64,000 nt of DNA, taken from the NCBI GenBank assembly GCA_963794655.1, contig CAWCEV010000006.1:1426001-1490000 (forward strand), read 5' to 3'. A model generated the notes under the pieces. It did not search any database and was not told where the DNA came from. It saw nothing but the letters and a program-made list of their open reading frames with translations. Of this stretch, positions 1-8,668 are shown piece by piece (within the stretch, counting starts at the first letter, position 1; every line of letters starts with the position of its first letter). This DNA comes from Roseiarcus sp963794655 (GTDB taxonomy: Bacteria; Pseudomonadota; Alphaproteobacteria; Rhizobiales; Beijerinckiaceae). Position numbers and translations under genes: made by a program.

Positions 1-1
1 C

Positions 2-1486
2 AGTTTCCAGGTGGTCTTCAACGGCTCGGTCTCCGGCCTCTCGAGCGGCGCCAACGTCCTCTTCAACGGCATCAAGGTCGGCGAGGTCACCCATCTCACG
101 TTTTCCAGGAGCGACCCGCATCAGGTCGTGGCCGATATCGACGTCAGCGCCGACGCGCCCATCGACCGCAACACCAAGGCTCGGCTCGAGACTGCGGGAA
201 TCACCGGGGCCGCGGCGGTCGCCCTGCTCGGCGGGTCGACGCCCGGAAAGCCCCTGGTCGGCGAGAACGGCCAGGGGGCGATCATCTACGCCGAACAGTC
301 GATGCAGCTGCAGGAGATTCTCGACAATGTCGGCGCCCTTTCGATCAGGGCGACCGCCGTTCTGAACGACGCCGAGAAGGTCATCACCGACAATTCCGCG
401 CCGATCCACTCGGCGATCGAGAATGTCGACGTGTTCTCGAAAGCGCTCGCTGACAACGCTCCCGGCGTCGACGCGGCGCTGAAGAGCGTCGGCGAACTCG
501 GCAAGGAGATCGGCCCGCTCGCCGCGCGCCTGCAAACCCTGTCCGACGACGCCGATCGGCTGGTTCAGTCGATCAATACCGACGAAGTCCGCACGATCGT
601 GGACAACATCCAAGACCTGTCGGCGAAAGGCGTCTCGGTGGTCGATCGCGCCGACAAGCTTCTCGCCGACAACACCGATTCGATCAATTCGACGCTCAAG
701 AGCGCCGACGTCTTCGCCAAGACCCTTTCCGACAACGCGCCCAACGTCGACGTGACGCTGAAAAACCTGGCCGAGATCAGCAAGACGGTCCAGCCGGTGG
801 TGGCGCAAATCCAGAAGCTGACCGACAACGCCAATCGCCTCATCGCGGCGGTCGACCCCGACAAGGTGCGTGATGTCGTCGGCAATGTGCAGACGTTCAG
901 CCAGGCAATGTCGGCGAGCTCGGACAATTTCAAGGGTCTGGTGCGTGACGGCGCCGCGCTTGCCACCCATCTCAACGATTCGGCGACGCGGCTCGACACC
1001 GCGCTCACCGACGTCGACCAGCTCATAAAGGCTGTCGACTCGCAAAAGATTGCGAACATCGTCGACAGGGTCGACCAGGTTGTGGCGACCGTGCAGGAGA
1101 ACAGGCCCAACGTCGACCTTGCGATCAAGAACTTCGCCGAGCTGTCGGGCAAGCTCAACAAGTCGGCCGACAAGGTCGACGGCGTGCTGGCGAGCGCCCA
1201 AAGTTTCCTCGGGTCGCCGGGCACAAAGGGAGCGGTCGACCGGATCAGCGACGCGGCGGTGTCGATCAAGAAGCTGGCCGACGACACCGACGCCAAAGTG
1301 AAGGACATCGGCGGCGGTCTCGCCCGGTTCGTCAATTCGGGTCTGCGCGAGTATGAGGCGCTCGCGGTCGAGGGGAGGCGGACAATCGACGACGTCGATC
1401 GTGTGGTGCGCTCGCTTGAGCGCAACCCGAATCAGCTTATTTTTGGCTCCAAGCCGTCGCTGCCCGAATATCGCGGCGGCCAATGA
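2..1486 (+). CDS. MCE/MlaD family lipid-transport protein, 5' end outside window
   Basis: The reading frame is already open at the left edge, so the N-terminal membrane anchor and start codon are missing. The first visible residues (SFQVVFNGSVSGLSSGANV) and the following GIKVGEV are typical of an MCE domain, which forms the periplasmic ring of an ABC lipid-trafficking system. After about residue 100 the protein is a long, Asp/Ala/Val-rich helical region containing at least two copies of a roughly 92-residue unit (starting near residues 127 and 219) and a weaker third, so it probably forms an extended helical tube or coiled coil. The stop overlaps the next gene by 4 bp, so the two are translationally coupled. 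The ATPase and permease expected in such operons would lie to the left. Family assignment is secure; the substrate is unknown. Confidence 0.88.
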   Translation, partial: SFQVVFNGSVSGLSSGANVLFNGIKVGEVTHLTFSRSDPHQVVADIDVSADAPIDRNTKARLETAGITGAAAVALLGGSTPGKPLVGENGQGAIIYAEQSMQLQEILDNVGALSIRATAVLNDAEKVITDNSAPIHSAIENVDVFSKALADNAPGVDAALKSVGELGKEIGPLAARLQTLSDDADRLVQSINTDEVRTIVDNIQDLSAKGVSVVDRADKLLADNTDSINSTLKSADVFAKTLSDNAPNVDVTLKNLAEISKTVQPVVAQIQKLTDNANRLIAAVDPDKVRDVVGNVQTFSQAMSASSDNFKGLVRDGAALATHLNDSATRLDTALTDVDQLIKAVDSQKIANIVDRVDQVVATVQENRPNVDLAIKNFAELSGKLNKSADKVDGVLASAQSFLGSPGTKGAVDRISDAAVSIKKLADDTDAKVKDIGGGLARFVNSGLREYEALAVEGRRTIDDVDRVVRSLERNPNQLIFGSKPSLPEYRGGQ

Positions 1487-2076
1487 TCGCGCGCTGGGGG
1501 GCTGGAATGAGGGGCGGGACAAAATTGGCGACCGCAGTCGCGGTCGCGCTGACGCTCGCCGCCTGCGCGAGCGGGCCGCCCCCGACCATGTACGATCTCG
1601 GCGCCGCCAAGCCGCCGCCGACGCGCGCGTTGCGAGCTCAGATCCGGGTCGGTCAACCAACCGCCACCGCCAATCTCGACAGCGATCGCATCCTGGTGCG
1701 CGATTCGGACACGCTGGCCACGCTCGAGGGCGCCCGCTGGTCGGAGTCGCTGCCGGCGCTCTTCCGCACGCGGCTCGCGCAGAGTTTCCAGAACGCGGGA
1801 TTGGCGCGCTGGATCGACGGGCCGGCTTCGAATGCGGATTATGAAGTCGATCTCGACATACGCGCCTTCGAACTCGACGCCCAGACGAAGGAAGTCCATG
1901 TCGACATCGCCGCCTGGGTTGTCTCGCTTGGCAGCGGGCGGATCAAGGCAGACCAGATTTTCAGCCTGCGAGCGCCGGTTGCGTCAACCGCGCCAGCGGA
2001 CGTGGCGGCCGCGATGGACCAGGCCGCCTCGACCGTGATGACCGACATCGTCAAGTTCGTCGCCCGGACATTGTAG
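1483..2076 (+). CDS. ABC-type transport auxiliary lipoprotein (PqiC/LinL-like)
   Basis: A 197-residue protein starting at the ATG that overlaps the upstream MCE stop by 4 bp (ATGA); an internal Met at 1507 is an alternative start. The N-terminus has a signal sequence and lipobox (LTLAACAS), so it is predicted to be a lipoprotein. The remainder has the alternating strand pattern and the YDLGAA...RIRV-like opening of the auxiliary lipoproteins that accompany MCE systems. It most likely bridges the MCE channel to the outer membrane. Position as last gene of the MCE operon supports the call. Confidence 0.82.
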   Translation: MIARWGAGMRGGTKLATAVAVALTLAACASGPPPTMYDLGAAKPPPTRALRAQIRVGQPTATANLDSDRILVRDSDTLATLEGARWSESLPALFRTRLAQSFQNAGLARWIDGPASNADYEVDLDIRAFELDAQTKEVHVDIAAWVVSLGSGRIKADQIFSLRAPVASTAPADVAAAMDQAASTVMTDIVKFVARTL

Positions 2077-2117
2077 GGCGGCGTCGTCGACCTCGCCTCG
2101 CCCGGTCAGACCCGACC

Positions 2118-2762
2118 CTACAAAGCTCGCGGCGAAGGCTGCGCCGCTTCCCGTGCGAAGAAGGCTTTGGCGTGCTCGACGTCGGCCTGGGTTAGGCCAT
2201 GGCCCGCGGGCAATTCCACGCGTTCGACCCGCGCCCCGGCGCTCATCAGCGCGAGCGTGAGCTTTTCAGCGCCGGAGCGGGGTATGATCGGATCGTTCAG
2301 CCCCGACAGGATCAGGACCGGAATGCCGGAAAGATCGGGCCGCGGCGGTTCGGAAAGCGGGGTCGTCGCCCTGAGCAGAATGGCGCCCGCAAGCGTGTCC
2401 GGATGCAGGAGCAGAACGGCCGCGGCAATGTTTGCGCCGTTCGAATAGCCGAGCGCGACAGGCGCCCCGATCCCATAGGCGCTGCGCGCGTCGGCGACGA
2501 AACGGGCGAGCTCGCCCGCCCGGCGGCGGACGTCGTCCTCGTCGAACACCCCCTCGCGATAGCGCCTGAAGAAGCGGGGCGCTCCGTTTTCGAGCACGTT
2601 TCCGCGCGGAGAGAGAAGCGCGGCGCCCAGCGCCACCTCGCGACCGAGCGGCACGAGATCGTTTTCATCGCCGCCCGTTCCATGCAGCAGGAGAATCGGC
2701 GGAAGCGCCGGGTCGACGCCGGGCTCGAAGCGATGGATATAGCCGAGCGCAGTCGTCATCAC
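2118..2762 (-). CDS. Alpha/beta hydrolase, carboxylesterase/MhqD-like
   Basis: A 214-residue alpha/beta hydrolase. Visible motifs are the oxyanion region LLHGTGGDENDL, the nucleophile elbow GYSNGAN (Ser in the G-x-S-x-G-like turn), an acidic residue in LSGLNDPIIP and the catalytic His in PAGHGLT. It lies 43 bp downstream of, and on the same strand as, a glyoxalase-fold ring-cleaving dioxygenase. This pairing is known for MhqD/MhqO-type systems that respond to quinones and other electrophiles. The pathway role is inferred from that pairing; the exact substrate cannot be read from the sequence. Confidence 0.82.
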   Translation of the reverse strand: MMTTALGYIHRFEPGVDPALPPILLLHGTGGDENDLVPLGREVALGAALLSPRGNVLENGAPRFFRRYREGVFDEDDVRRRAGELARFVADARSAYGIGAPVALGYSNGANIAAAVLLLHPDTLAGAILLRATTPLSEPPRPDLSGIPVLILSGLNDPIIPRSGAEKLTLALMSAGARVERVELPAGHGLTQADVEHAKAFFAREAAQPSPRAL

Positions 2763-2805
2763 CGCTTTCCCTCAAGGGCCAGGAGTCGCAAGTTTCGGCC
2801 CTCGG

Positions 2806-3738
2806 CTAGTCGAGCTTCGGAAGCGCCGCCTCGATCGCCGCGCGGCGCCCCTCGAGGAACGGCGGCAGTTTGAGCGCCTGGCCCAGCGACTCGATCGGCT
2901 CGTCGACGGCGAAGCCGGGCGGATCGGTCGCGATTTCGAACAGCACCCGCCCCGGTTCGCGAAAATAAACCGAACGGAAATAGTTGCGATCCTTCTGTTC
3001 GGTCGGGTGGAGATGATGGTCCTGGACCAGCTTCCGGACCATCGCCGCCTGCGCTGCATCATCGGCCGCCCGGAACGCGATGTGATGGACCGAGCCCGCG
3101 CCCTGGCGCGCCGCTAGGAATTCTCCGGCGGTCCTCAAGTCGATGACGCCGCCAGGCTCGACGCCCGGCGCTCGGTATCGCTGCGTCAAACCTTCCTCCC
3201 CGGCGGCGACAAAGCCGAAAACGTCGGTAAGGATCGCGGCGGTCGGGCCGGCTTCGGCCAGGAGCAGGCTCACGCTGTGGAAGCCGCGAATCGCGTGTTC
3301 CGCCGGCACTTCGGCGCCGCTCCATCCCGAGGCGGCGTCCCCAGCGCCCTTGACGCCCGCGAGCGCGAGCCGCGTCCCGTCGCCGTCCTTGAAGGCGAGC
3401 GTCGTTTCGCCGAAGCGCTTGGCCGGGGCGTCGTGGATCACCCCCTTCTCGATCAGTCGCTGCGCCCAATAGCCGATCGAGCCTTCGGGCACGCTGAAGA
3501 CGGTCTCTTGCGCCTCGCCGACCCCGAGGCGGCCCGGCGGCGCGCCCTCCCAAGGGAAGAAGGTGAGGATCGTGCCCGGATGGCCGGCCGCATCGCCATA
3601 ATAGAGATGATAGGTGGCAGGGTCGTCGAAATTGACCGTCCTCTTCACCAGCCGCAGGCCGAGCGTTCCGGCATAGAAATCGAGGTTGCGGCGAGCAGAA
3701 CCCGCAATGCTGGTCACATGATGGATGCCGCTCGGCAC
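2806..3738 (-). CDS. Ring-cleaving dioxygenase, glyoxalase family (MhqO-like)
   Basis: A 310-residue protein with two vicinal-oxygen-chelate halves. The first begins GIHHVTSIAGSARRNLDFYAGTLG, with the metal-ligand His of the HVT motif; the second includes IRGFHSVSLLLAE and a later VHHIAFRA. Length and order match the extradiol ring-cleaving dioxygenase family related to B. subtilis MhqO. It is the upstream member of a two-gene minus-strand unit with the alpha/beta hydrolase. A role in hydroquinone or catechol detoxification is inferred from the family. Confidence 0.82.
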   Translation of the reverse strand: MPSGIHHVTSIAGSARRNLDFYAGTLGLRLVKRTVNFDDPATYHLYYGDAAGHPGTILTFFPWEGAPPGRLGVGEAQETVFSVPEGSIGYWAQRLIEKGVIHDAPAKRFGETTLAFKDGDGTRLALAGVKGAGDAASGWSGAEVPAEHAIRGFHSVSLLLAEAGPTAAILTDVFGFVAAGEEGLTQRYRAPGVEPGGVIDLRTAGEFLAARQGAGSVHHIAFRAADDAAQAAMVRKLVQDHHLHPTEQKDRNYFRSVYFREPGRVLFEIATDPPGFAVDEPIESLGQALKLPPFLEGRRAAIEAALPKLD

Positions 3739-3982
3739 GCGCCTCTCCTTTTCGGCGAAATCTGATCCGGCGGTCCCACCGGCGTCGCGGTTCCGGAGCG
3801 TGAACCGACCTTATTGCCGTGCGCGCGCGGCGCCAACTCTCACCGAGCCAGCGCTCGATGCGCGCTGACCGTGGGGTGCGACATTCCGCGCCATGGATCG
3901 GCCGCGCCAAACGTGCGGCAATGGCCGTCTGAAGCGAATCCGGAGGCGCCGCGGTCGGGCCGGCGGCGCCCGGGGGAATGAA

Positions 3983-4750
3983 GTGGCATTGGAGTCGACA
4001 TCAAAGACCCTGTTCGGCTCGATTGTCGATCACGGCGAGGAATCGCTGCTTTCCGGGAGATATTTCGACCGGCCTTACCCGCATCTCACGTTCGAGAATT
4101 TTTTCGCCGAGGATGTCTACCGGCGGCTCATCACCCGCTGGCCCGATCCCGACCGCTACGTCGATCTGAACGGCGCGAGGACCCGCAGGCAGTTCTCGCT
4201 CTACGACCGGACGGCCGACGCCGGCGATCCCGAACGCACGGAGCTATGGCGGACGGTCTGCGATGCGCTTTCGGCGCCGGCGATCGAGGCTGCGCTGCGC
4301 GAGCGCCTGCGCCGGGGGTTTGAAATCCGCGCCGGGGGTGGCGACGAGGACTGGCCGATCCCGATGTTTCCGCGGCCGGTCATCTATGCCGATTTCGACG
4401 GCTACGCGATCAAGCCGCATCCCGACACCCGGCGCAAAGTGCTGACGATGCTGATCTACATGCCGGACGACGACAGCCAGCGGGAGCTGGGGACGACGGT
4501 CTACAAGATTTCGCCGATGAGCGTTTTCGCGTGGAGGACATACGGGCTCGTCAAGGACAAGACCTTTCCGTTCCTGCCGAACACCGGCTGCGCTTTCGTC
4601 GTCATCAATCCGGCGCAGAGCCTCTTCCATGCCAGCTGGCATGGCCGCTCCGCGATCTCGGTTGACAACGCCAAGCCGAGAATGATGATTCTCAACGCTT
4701 ACTATTCACGGCCGCCCGAAGGACGGATCGCTGCGGATGAGTACGCGTGA
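3983..4750 (+). CDS. Putative 2OG-Fe(II) oxygenase
   Basis: About 255 residues from a GTG at 3983, chosen because a GGGGGAA Shine-Dalgarno-like stretch precedes it; an in-frame ATG exists at 3893 but the extra 30 residues are Arg/Gly-rich and look non-coding. The protein has an HxD pair (KPHPDTRRK) followed by a strand pair and a distal His (LFHASWHG), with Arg downstream, as expected for the double-stranded beta-helix of Fe(II)/2-oxoglutarate dioxygenases. The phrase YPHLTFENFF near the N-terminus is common in the prolyl-hydroxylase-like subgroup. The 3' end overlaps the next gene, a secreted Cys-rich protein, by 14 bp, suggesting a functional link. Substrate unknown. Confidence 0.68.
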   Translation: MALESTSKTLFGSIVDHGEESLLSGRYFDRPYPHLTFENFFAEDVYRRLITRWPDPDRYVDLNGARTRRQFSLYDRTADAGDPERTELWRTVCDALSAPAIEAALRERLRRGFEIRAGGGDEDWPIPMFPRPVIYADFDGYAIKPHPDTRRKVLTMLIYMPDDDSQRELGTTVYKISPMSVFAWRTYGLVKDKTFPFLPNTGCAFVVINPAQSLFHASWHGRSAISVDNAKPRMMILNAYYSRPPEGRIAADEYA

Positions 4751-5078
4751 GCGCATGTGGCGACGCCGCGCACGACCGCTGGCCGCGTTGCTCTTGCGAT
4801 TGTCGGCGTCGGTTTTCCTTTGCCTCGCAAGCGCATTCGCAGCGGGCGCCGCCGGCGCGTCTTCCCTGCATTGGCTGACGACCGCCGCGCAGACGCCGCC
4901 CGCCCTTGTGCAGTCGTGCACGGCGGGAGATCGCGACCGCTGCATCGATGATACGACGAGGTGTTTTCGCGACTGCGATACGCTCGAGCGGTGCAACCGC
5001 ACGTGCTGCGTTGCGTTTCACGGCTGCCTCGCGTCACACGGCTGCAGTCTTGAGGCGCCGATGTGCAAAGGGCTGTGA
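4737..5078 (+). CDS. Small secreted cysteine-rich protein, unknown function
   Basis: A 113-residue protein whose start overlaps the preceding oxygenase gene. Residues 1-40 are an Arg-rich n-region plus a hydrophobic segment ending AAGAAGA, a plausible Sec signal peptide. The mature part has ten cysteines in about 60 residues, including a vicinal CC pair and regularly spaced HGC motifs, suggesting a disulfide-stabilised exported domain. GC-rich third codon positions support real coding. I do not recognise the family. Opposite-strand ORFs over the same region are Arg-rich shadows. Confidence 0.55.
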   Translation: MSTRERMWRRRARPLAALLLRLSASVFLCLASAFAAGAAGASSLHWLTTAAQTPPALVQSCTAGDRDRCIDDTTRCFRDCDTLERCNRTCCVAFHGCLASHGCSLEAPMCKGL

Positions 5079-5112
5079 CTTCGGCGCAATCTCGCTGCGA
5101 CTGCGCGCGTAG

Positions 5113-7119
5113 CTAAGTCCCGTCCAGCGCATCGCGGATTCTTTCCGCGAGCTCGATCGCCGTGTAGGGCTTCTTGAGCCACGCTCCGGCGCGAAGCTGC
5201 CGCCGGGCGGCCGCGGGCTCCGCATAGCCGGATGTGAACAGGACCTTGATGTCGGGCCTGGCTGCGAAAGCGGCCTCCGCCAGATCGTTGCCGTTCATGC
5301 CGCCCGGCATCACGAAGTCGGTAAAGATCATAGCGATTTGAGGATGGGCCCCGAGCAGCTTCAGGGCGTTGGCCCCATTCTCGGCCTCGATGACTTGATA
5401 ACCGAGGCTGCTGAGACGCCTGTTGACGACCCTGCGCAGGCGCGGATCGTCCTCGACCACCAAAATCGTCTCCGACCCGCCCGGCATGGCGTCGACATCC
5501 GCACTGCTCGCCGCCGGCGCCGGCGCGTTCTCGACGGCCTCCGCCAGCGGCAGGAAAACCCGTACGGCCGTTCCGCGCCCAGGCTCGCTGTAGATCTGGA
5601 CGTTCCCCCCGGACTGCTTGACGAAGCCATATACCATGCTGAGGCCAAGTCCTGTACCCGCCCCGGTCGGCTTGGTGGTGAAAAAGGGCTCGAAGGCTCG
5701 CCGGCGCACCTCCTCGGTCATGCCTTCACCGGTGTCGCTGATGGCGATTAGCACGTAACGGCCGGTGCGAACCTCCGGGTACATCTGGGCGTAATCGGCG
5801 TCGAGGCGCGCGTGGGAGATTTCGAGCGTCAGACGGCCGCCGCGGGGCATCGCGTCGCGTGCGTTGATGACCAGGTTCAGCAGCGCGTTCTGCAGCTGCG
5901 CCTTGTCGACCACCGCCATATGCGCCGATCCGGTCGTCACGATGCTCAGTTCGATCGACTCGCCCAGGCTGCGGCGCATGAGCTCGGCGAAGTTGGAGAC
6001 GAGAGGGCCGATGTCGGTTGACTCGGGGTTGAGCGGCTGCCGACGGCCGAATGCAAGGAGCTGGGCGGTCAGTTTGGCGCCGTCATCCACCGCGTCCTGG
6101 GCTTCTTGCAACATCTCGCGCTGAGTTGCGTCGCTCAGTTTCCCCTCGAGCATTTCCAGGTTGCCGGCGATCACGGTCAGGAGATTGTTGAAATCATGGG
6201 CGACGCCTCCGGTCAGTTGGCCGATCGCCTCCATTTTTTGCGACTGCCTGAGCTCCTCTTCCATCTTTTGCCGGGTCGTCAGATCGCGAATGAACCCGGT
6301 GAAGATCCGCTGGCCGCTCGCCTGCGCTTCGCCGACGGCCAGTTCCATCGGAAAAATGTCGCCACTCCTGGTGAGGCCCTTGACTAGGCGGCCGTAGCCG
6401 ATGATTCGAGCCTCGCCGGTGCCCAGGTATCTTTCGATGTATCCGTCATGCTCATCGCGATAGGGAGCGGGCATTAGCATCTTGACGTTGTGGCCGATGA
6501 CATCTTCAGCCTCGTAGCCGAAGAGCTGCGTCGCCGCCGCGCTGAATGAGGTGATCGTTCCGCTTTCGTCGATGACGACCATCGCTTCCGGGACCGTGTC
6601 CAGGATCGAGCGCAGATGCGCCTCGCGGCTCATGAGGTCGGCCTGCGCCTGCTTCAAAGCGGTGATGTCGCTGTTGATCTGAAGGACCGATGGAATTCTC
6701 TCGTCCGTGGTCGGCCGCGCGATCCAGAGGCTCGAGATCGAAACCGCGGAACCGTCCTTCTTCTGCTGCTCCATTTCGCCCTGCCAGCTTCCGTGTTCGC
6801 GCAGTTGCGCGATGATCTGGTCGCGCGGGACCGGGTAGCGCGTCTTCAGAAATCCGGGGAGGGTCTGACCCAGCGCCTCCTCACGGGTCCAGCCGTAAAG
6901 TCGCTGGCATCCGGTCGTCCAATAAAGGATCTTGCCCTGCTGGTCATGAATGATGACGTTCGTAAGATCGAGCACCTGGGCCATTTCAGCAAAATCGACC
7001 GCGGGGACCGCTTTACCCGCGCCTTCGTTCTTATCCAGCTTCAGCCCCTGTGCTCTGCATTCAGTTTGGCCAGACTGCCCGCCGCGCTGGCGCAGGCTGG
7101 CCATGATCCTCGCCTTCAT
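5113..7119 (-). CDS. Hybrid FixL-like heme PAS sensor histidine kinase with C-terminal receiver
   Basis: A 668-residue predicted cytosolic sensor. Order: PAS 1 (about 45-160); PAS 2 (about 165-285); phosphoacceptor region with His308 in GGVAHDFNNLL; HATPase with N-box (NLVINARDAM), DTGEGM and GTGLGLSMV; receiver with phospho-Asp near 601 (FTDFVMPGG). PAS 2 closely matches the FixL heme domain: His224 corresponds to the heme ligand (BjFixL His200), Arg230 to Arg206 and Arg244 to Arg220, with identical spacing (+6, +20). Oxygen-regulated autophosphorylation is therefore likely. The start overlaps the upstream fixK-like gene by 59 bp on the same strand; a Met five codons later is possible. With the divergent OmpR-type regulator this resembles the hFixL-FxkR-FixK cascade described in Rhizobium etli. 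Confidence 0.9.
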   Translation of the reverse strand: MKARIMASLRQRGGQSGQTECRAQGLKLDKNEGAGKAVPAVDFAEMAQVLDLTNVIIHDQQGKILYWTTGCQRLYGWTREEALGQTLPGFLKTRYPVPRDQIIAQLREHGSWQGEMEQQKKDGSAVSISSLWIARPTTDERIPSVLQINSDITALKQAQADLMSREAHLRSILDTVPEAMVVIDESGTITSFSAAATQLFGYEAEDVIGHNVKMLMPAPYRDEHDGYIERYLGTGEARIIGYGRLVKGLTRSGDIFPMELAVGEAQASGQRIFTGFIRDLTTRQKMEEELRQSQKMEAIGQLTGGVAHDFNNLLTVIAGNLEMLEGKLSDATQREMLQEAQDAVDDGAKLTAQLLAFGRRQPLNPESTDIGPLVSNFAELMRRSLGESIELSIVTTGSAHMAVVDKAQLQNALLNLVINARDAMPRGGRLTLEISHARLDADYAQMYPEVRTGRYVLIAISDTGEGMTEEVRRRAFEPFFTTKPTGAGTGLGLSMVYGFVKQSGGNVQIYSEPGRGTAVRVFLPLAEAVENAPAPAASSADVDAMPGGSETILVVEDDPRLRRVVNRRLSSLGYQVIEAENGANALKLLGAHPQIAMIFTDFVMPGGMNGNDLAEAAFAARPDIKVLFTSGYAEPAAARRQLRAGAWLKKPYTAIELAERIRDALDGT

Positions 7120-7801
7120 CGCCGCCGGCGATGTCGCGCAGCGCGCTCAGATTACGCAGGGCGAGCTTGTGACGTCCAGTTGCGCGAATGAGCCCGCGCC
7201 GGACAAGGCTGGTCATCATCCGCGAGACGGTCTCGATCGTGAGGCCGAGATAGTCCGCCATGTCGAGACGGCTCATCGGCAGCTCGATTTCACTGCCCGG
7301 GCCACACTTGCGATCAATGGAGAGCAGGAAGCTGACGACCCGCTCTTCCGCGCTCTTGCGGCCGAGCAGCACCATCTGGTCCTGGGCAGCCGACATCTCG
7401 TCGCAAAGAAGCGCGAAAAGCTGTGGGCGCAGAGCCGGCGACTCGTTGACCCGCGAAAAAAATCGCCCGCGTGAGAAGCGCCGCACCTTGACCTCGGTGA
7501 CCGCCTCAGCGGTCAGGAGATAGCGGTCCTGGAAGGACACGCCGAGAACGTCGCCCGGATAGATGAATCCCATGATCGCCCGACGGCCGTCCGGCAGGAT
7601 CTTGTAGACCCGCAGCACGCCCTCAAGGACATCAAAGATTTGGCCGGCCTTGTCCCCTTCCCAGAACAGCGCCTCGCCGGGCTCGAGCTTCTCGGCGTGC
7701 TGTCCTTCGAATAGATCCTTGAGCGCGGGCCCGAGATCGTCCGGGTTGGCGCGCGAGGGAACCGCGCCTCGAGTCAGCGATGCTGTTGCCTGGCTATACA
7801 T
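7061..7801 (-). CDS. FixK-like Crp/Fnr transcription regulator
   Basis: About 246 residues from an ATG at 7801 with an AGGGAAAG Shine-Dalgarno; an in-frame Met at 7834 lacks one. The N-terminal cyclic-nucleotide-binding-like fold (residues about 30-140) carries no FNR-type Cys cluster, so it should not bind an iron-sulfur cluster itself. The C-terminal winged helix reads MSRLDMADYLGLTIETVSR, with the E..SR recognition-helix pattern of the FNR/FixK group, predicting a TTGAT-N4-ATCAA-like site. It is the first gene of a unit with the hybrid FixL sensor, and a K-box-like repeat lies about 90 bp upstream of the start. Likely role: transcriptional output of the low-oxygen response. Confidence 0.87.
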   Translation of the reverse strand: MYSQATASLTRGAVPSRANPDDLGPALKDLFEGQHAEKLEPGEALFWEGDKAGQIFDVLEGVLRVYKILPDGRRAIMGFIYPGDVLGVSFQDRYLLTAEAVTEVKVRRFSRGRFFSRVNESPALRPQLFALLCDEMSAAQDQMVLLGRKSAEERVVSFLLSIDRKCGPGSEIELPMSRLDMADYLGLTIETVSRMMTSLVRRGLIRATGRHKLALRNLSALRDIAGGDEGEDHGQPAPARRAVWPN

Positions 7802-7889
7802 GGCGCTTTCCCTGTCTGACTTGACGGGGCGCATCTGAACAGCGCTATGTCATCGGCGTATCGCTCGCGGGTTAGAATTGGCGCCGTTT

Positions 7890-7905
7890 TGTAACATTGT
7901 GTGAC
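7890..7905 (-). promoter_or_regulatory. K-box-like direct repeat upstream of fixK-like gene
   Basis: On the minus strand this reads GTCACA-CAAT-GTTACA, a direct repeat of two 6-mers separated by 4 bp. The binding site I recall for the OmpR-type regulator FxkR of R. etli (K-box) is GTTACA-N4-GTTACA, so this is one mismatch away, in the expected orientation and just upstream of a fixK-like gene. The site also lies between fixK and the divergent regulator and could autoregulate it. The consensus is from memory. Confidence 0.6.
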
Positions 7906-7930
7906 AGCGCGAGGCCCCATCGCCAAGCCA

Positions 7931-8668
7931 ATGATCGAGCCGCCGGAACAGCCCATCCAAATTCTCATTGTCGACGATGACGCCCGGATTCGCCAGATGC
8001 TGCTCCGTTACTTCGAGCAGGAGGGCTATCGGGTCAGCGCCGCGGAGAACGGCGCGGCGATGCGCGCGCAACTGAAGTCGAGGGCGGTCGACGTGATCCT
8101 GCTCGACGTGGTCATGCCGGGCGAGGACGGGCTCACGCTCGCCCGCGAGATTCGCGCCAAATCCGACGTCGGGATCATCATGCTGACCGGAAGGGACGAA
8201 GTGCTCGACCGCATCGTCGGCCTCGAGATCGGCGCGGACGACTATGTCGCCAAGCCCTTCCATTTGCGCGAGGTCCTGGCCCGGGTCAAAAGCGTTCTAC
8301 GACGGCGCAAGCCGGCGCCCGAGCCGGCGCTCCACAATCCGCAGAGCGGCGACGACGTCATCCGGTTCGACGGCTGGCTCCTCGACATCGCCCGCCGGCG
8401 GCTTCTCTCTCCGGCTGGAGCGGACGTCGCGCTTACTACCGGCGAATTTGATCTTCTGGCAGCGCTGGCGAAACATCCCGGCCGAGTCCTCAGCCGGGAA
8501 GCTCTGATGGATCATACGCGCGGACGCGGCATGAAGAGTTTCGACCGCACGATCGATGCGCAGATCATGCGGCTGCGAAAGAAGATCGAGATGGATCCAA
8601 AGAATCCTGCGCTCGTGAAATCGGTCCGCGGCGTTGGTTATGTCTTTACCGGCAAGGTTGATCGCTAA
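7931..8668 (+). CDS. OmpR/PhoB-family response regulator (FxkR-like)
   Basis: A 245-residue two-domain regulator. The receiver has the acidic pocket (IVDDD), phospho-Asp in ILLDVVMPG, Thr in MLTGRD and Lys in AKPF, so it is a canonical phosphorylatable domain. The C-terminal winged helix ends with RTIDAQIMRLRKKIE and SVRGVGYVF, diagnostic of the OmpR/PhoB class, which normally binds direct repeats. I chose the ATG at 7931 because the GTG at 7901 lies inside the K-box-like repeat. Divergent from fixK and hybrid fixL, it is probably the partner that carries the signal to the fixK promoter. Its 3' end overlaps the convergent GNAT-like gene by 4 bp. Confidence 0.85.
   Translation: MIEPPEQPIQILIVDDDARIRQMLLRYFEQEGYRVSAAENGAAMRAQLKSRAVDVILLDVVMPGEDGLTLAREIRAKSDVGIIMLTGRDEVLDRIVGLEIGADDYVAKPFHLREVLARVKSVLRRRKPAPEPALHNPQSGDDVIRFDGWLLDIARRRLLSPAGADVALTTGEFDLLAALAKHPGRVLSREALMDHTRGRGMKSFDRTIDAQIMRLRKKIEMDPKNPALVKSVRGVGYVFTGKVDR

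Noticed and set aside
2071..2123. TTGTAGGG ... CCCTACAA inverted pair between convergent genes
   Set aside because: Arms coincide with the two stop codons and are separated by 37 nt without a T run, so I did not call a terminator.
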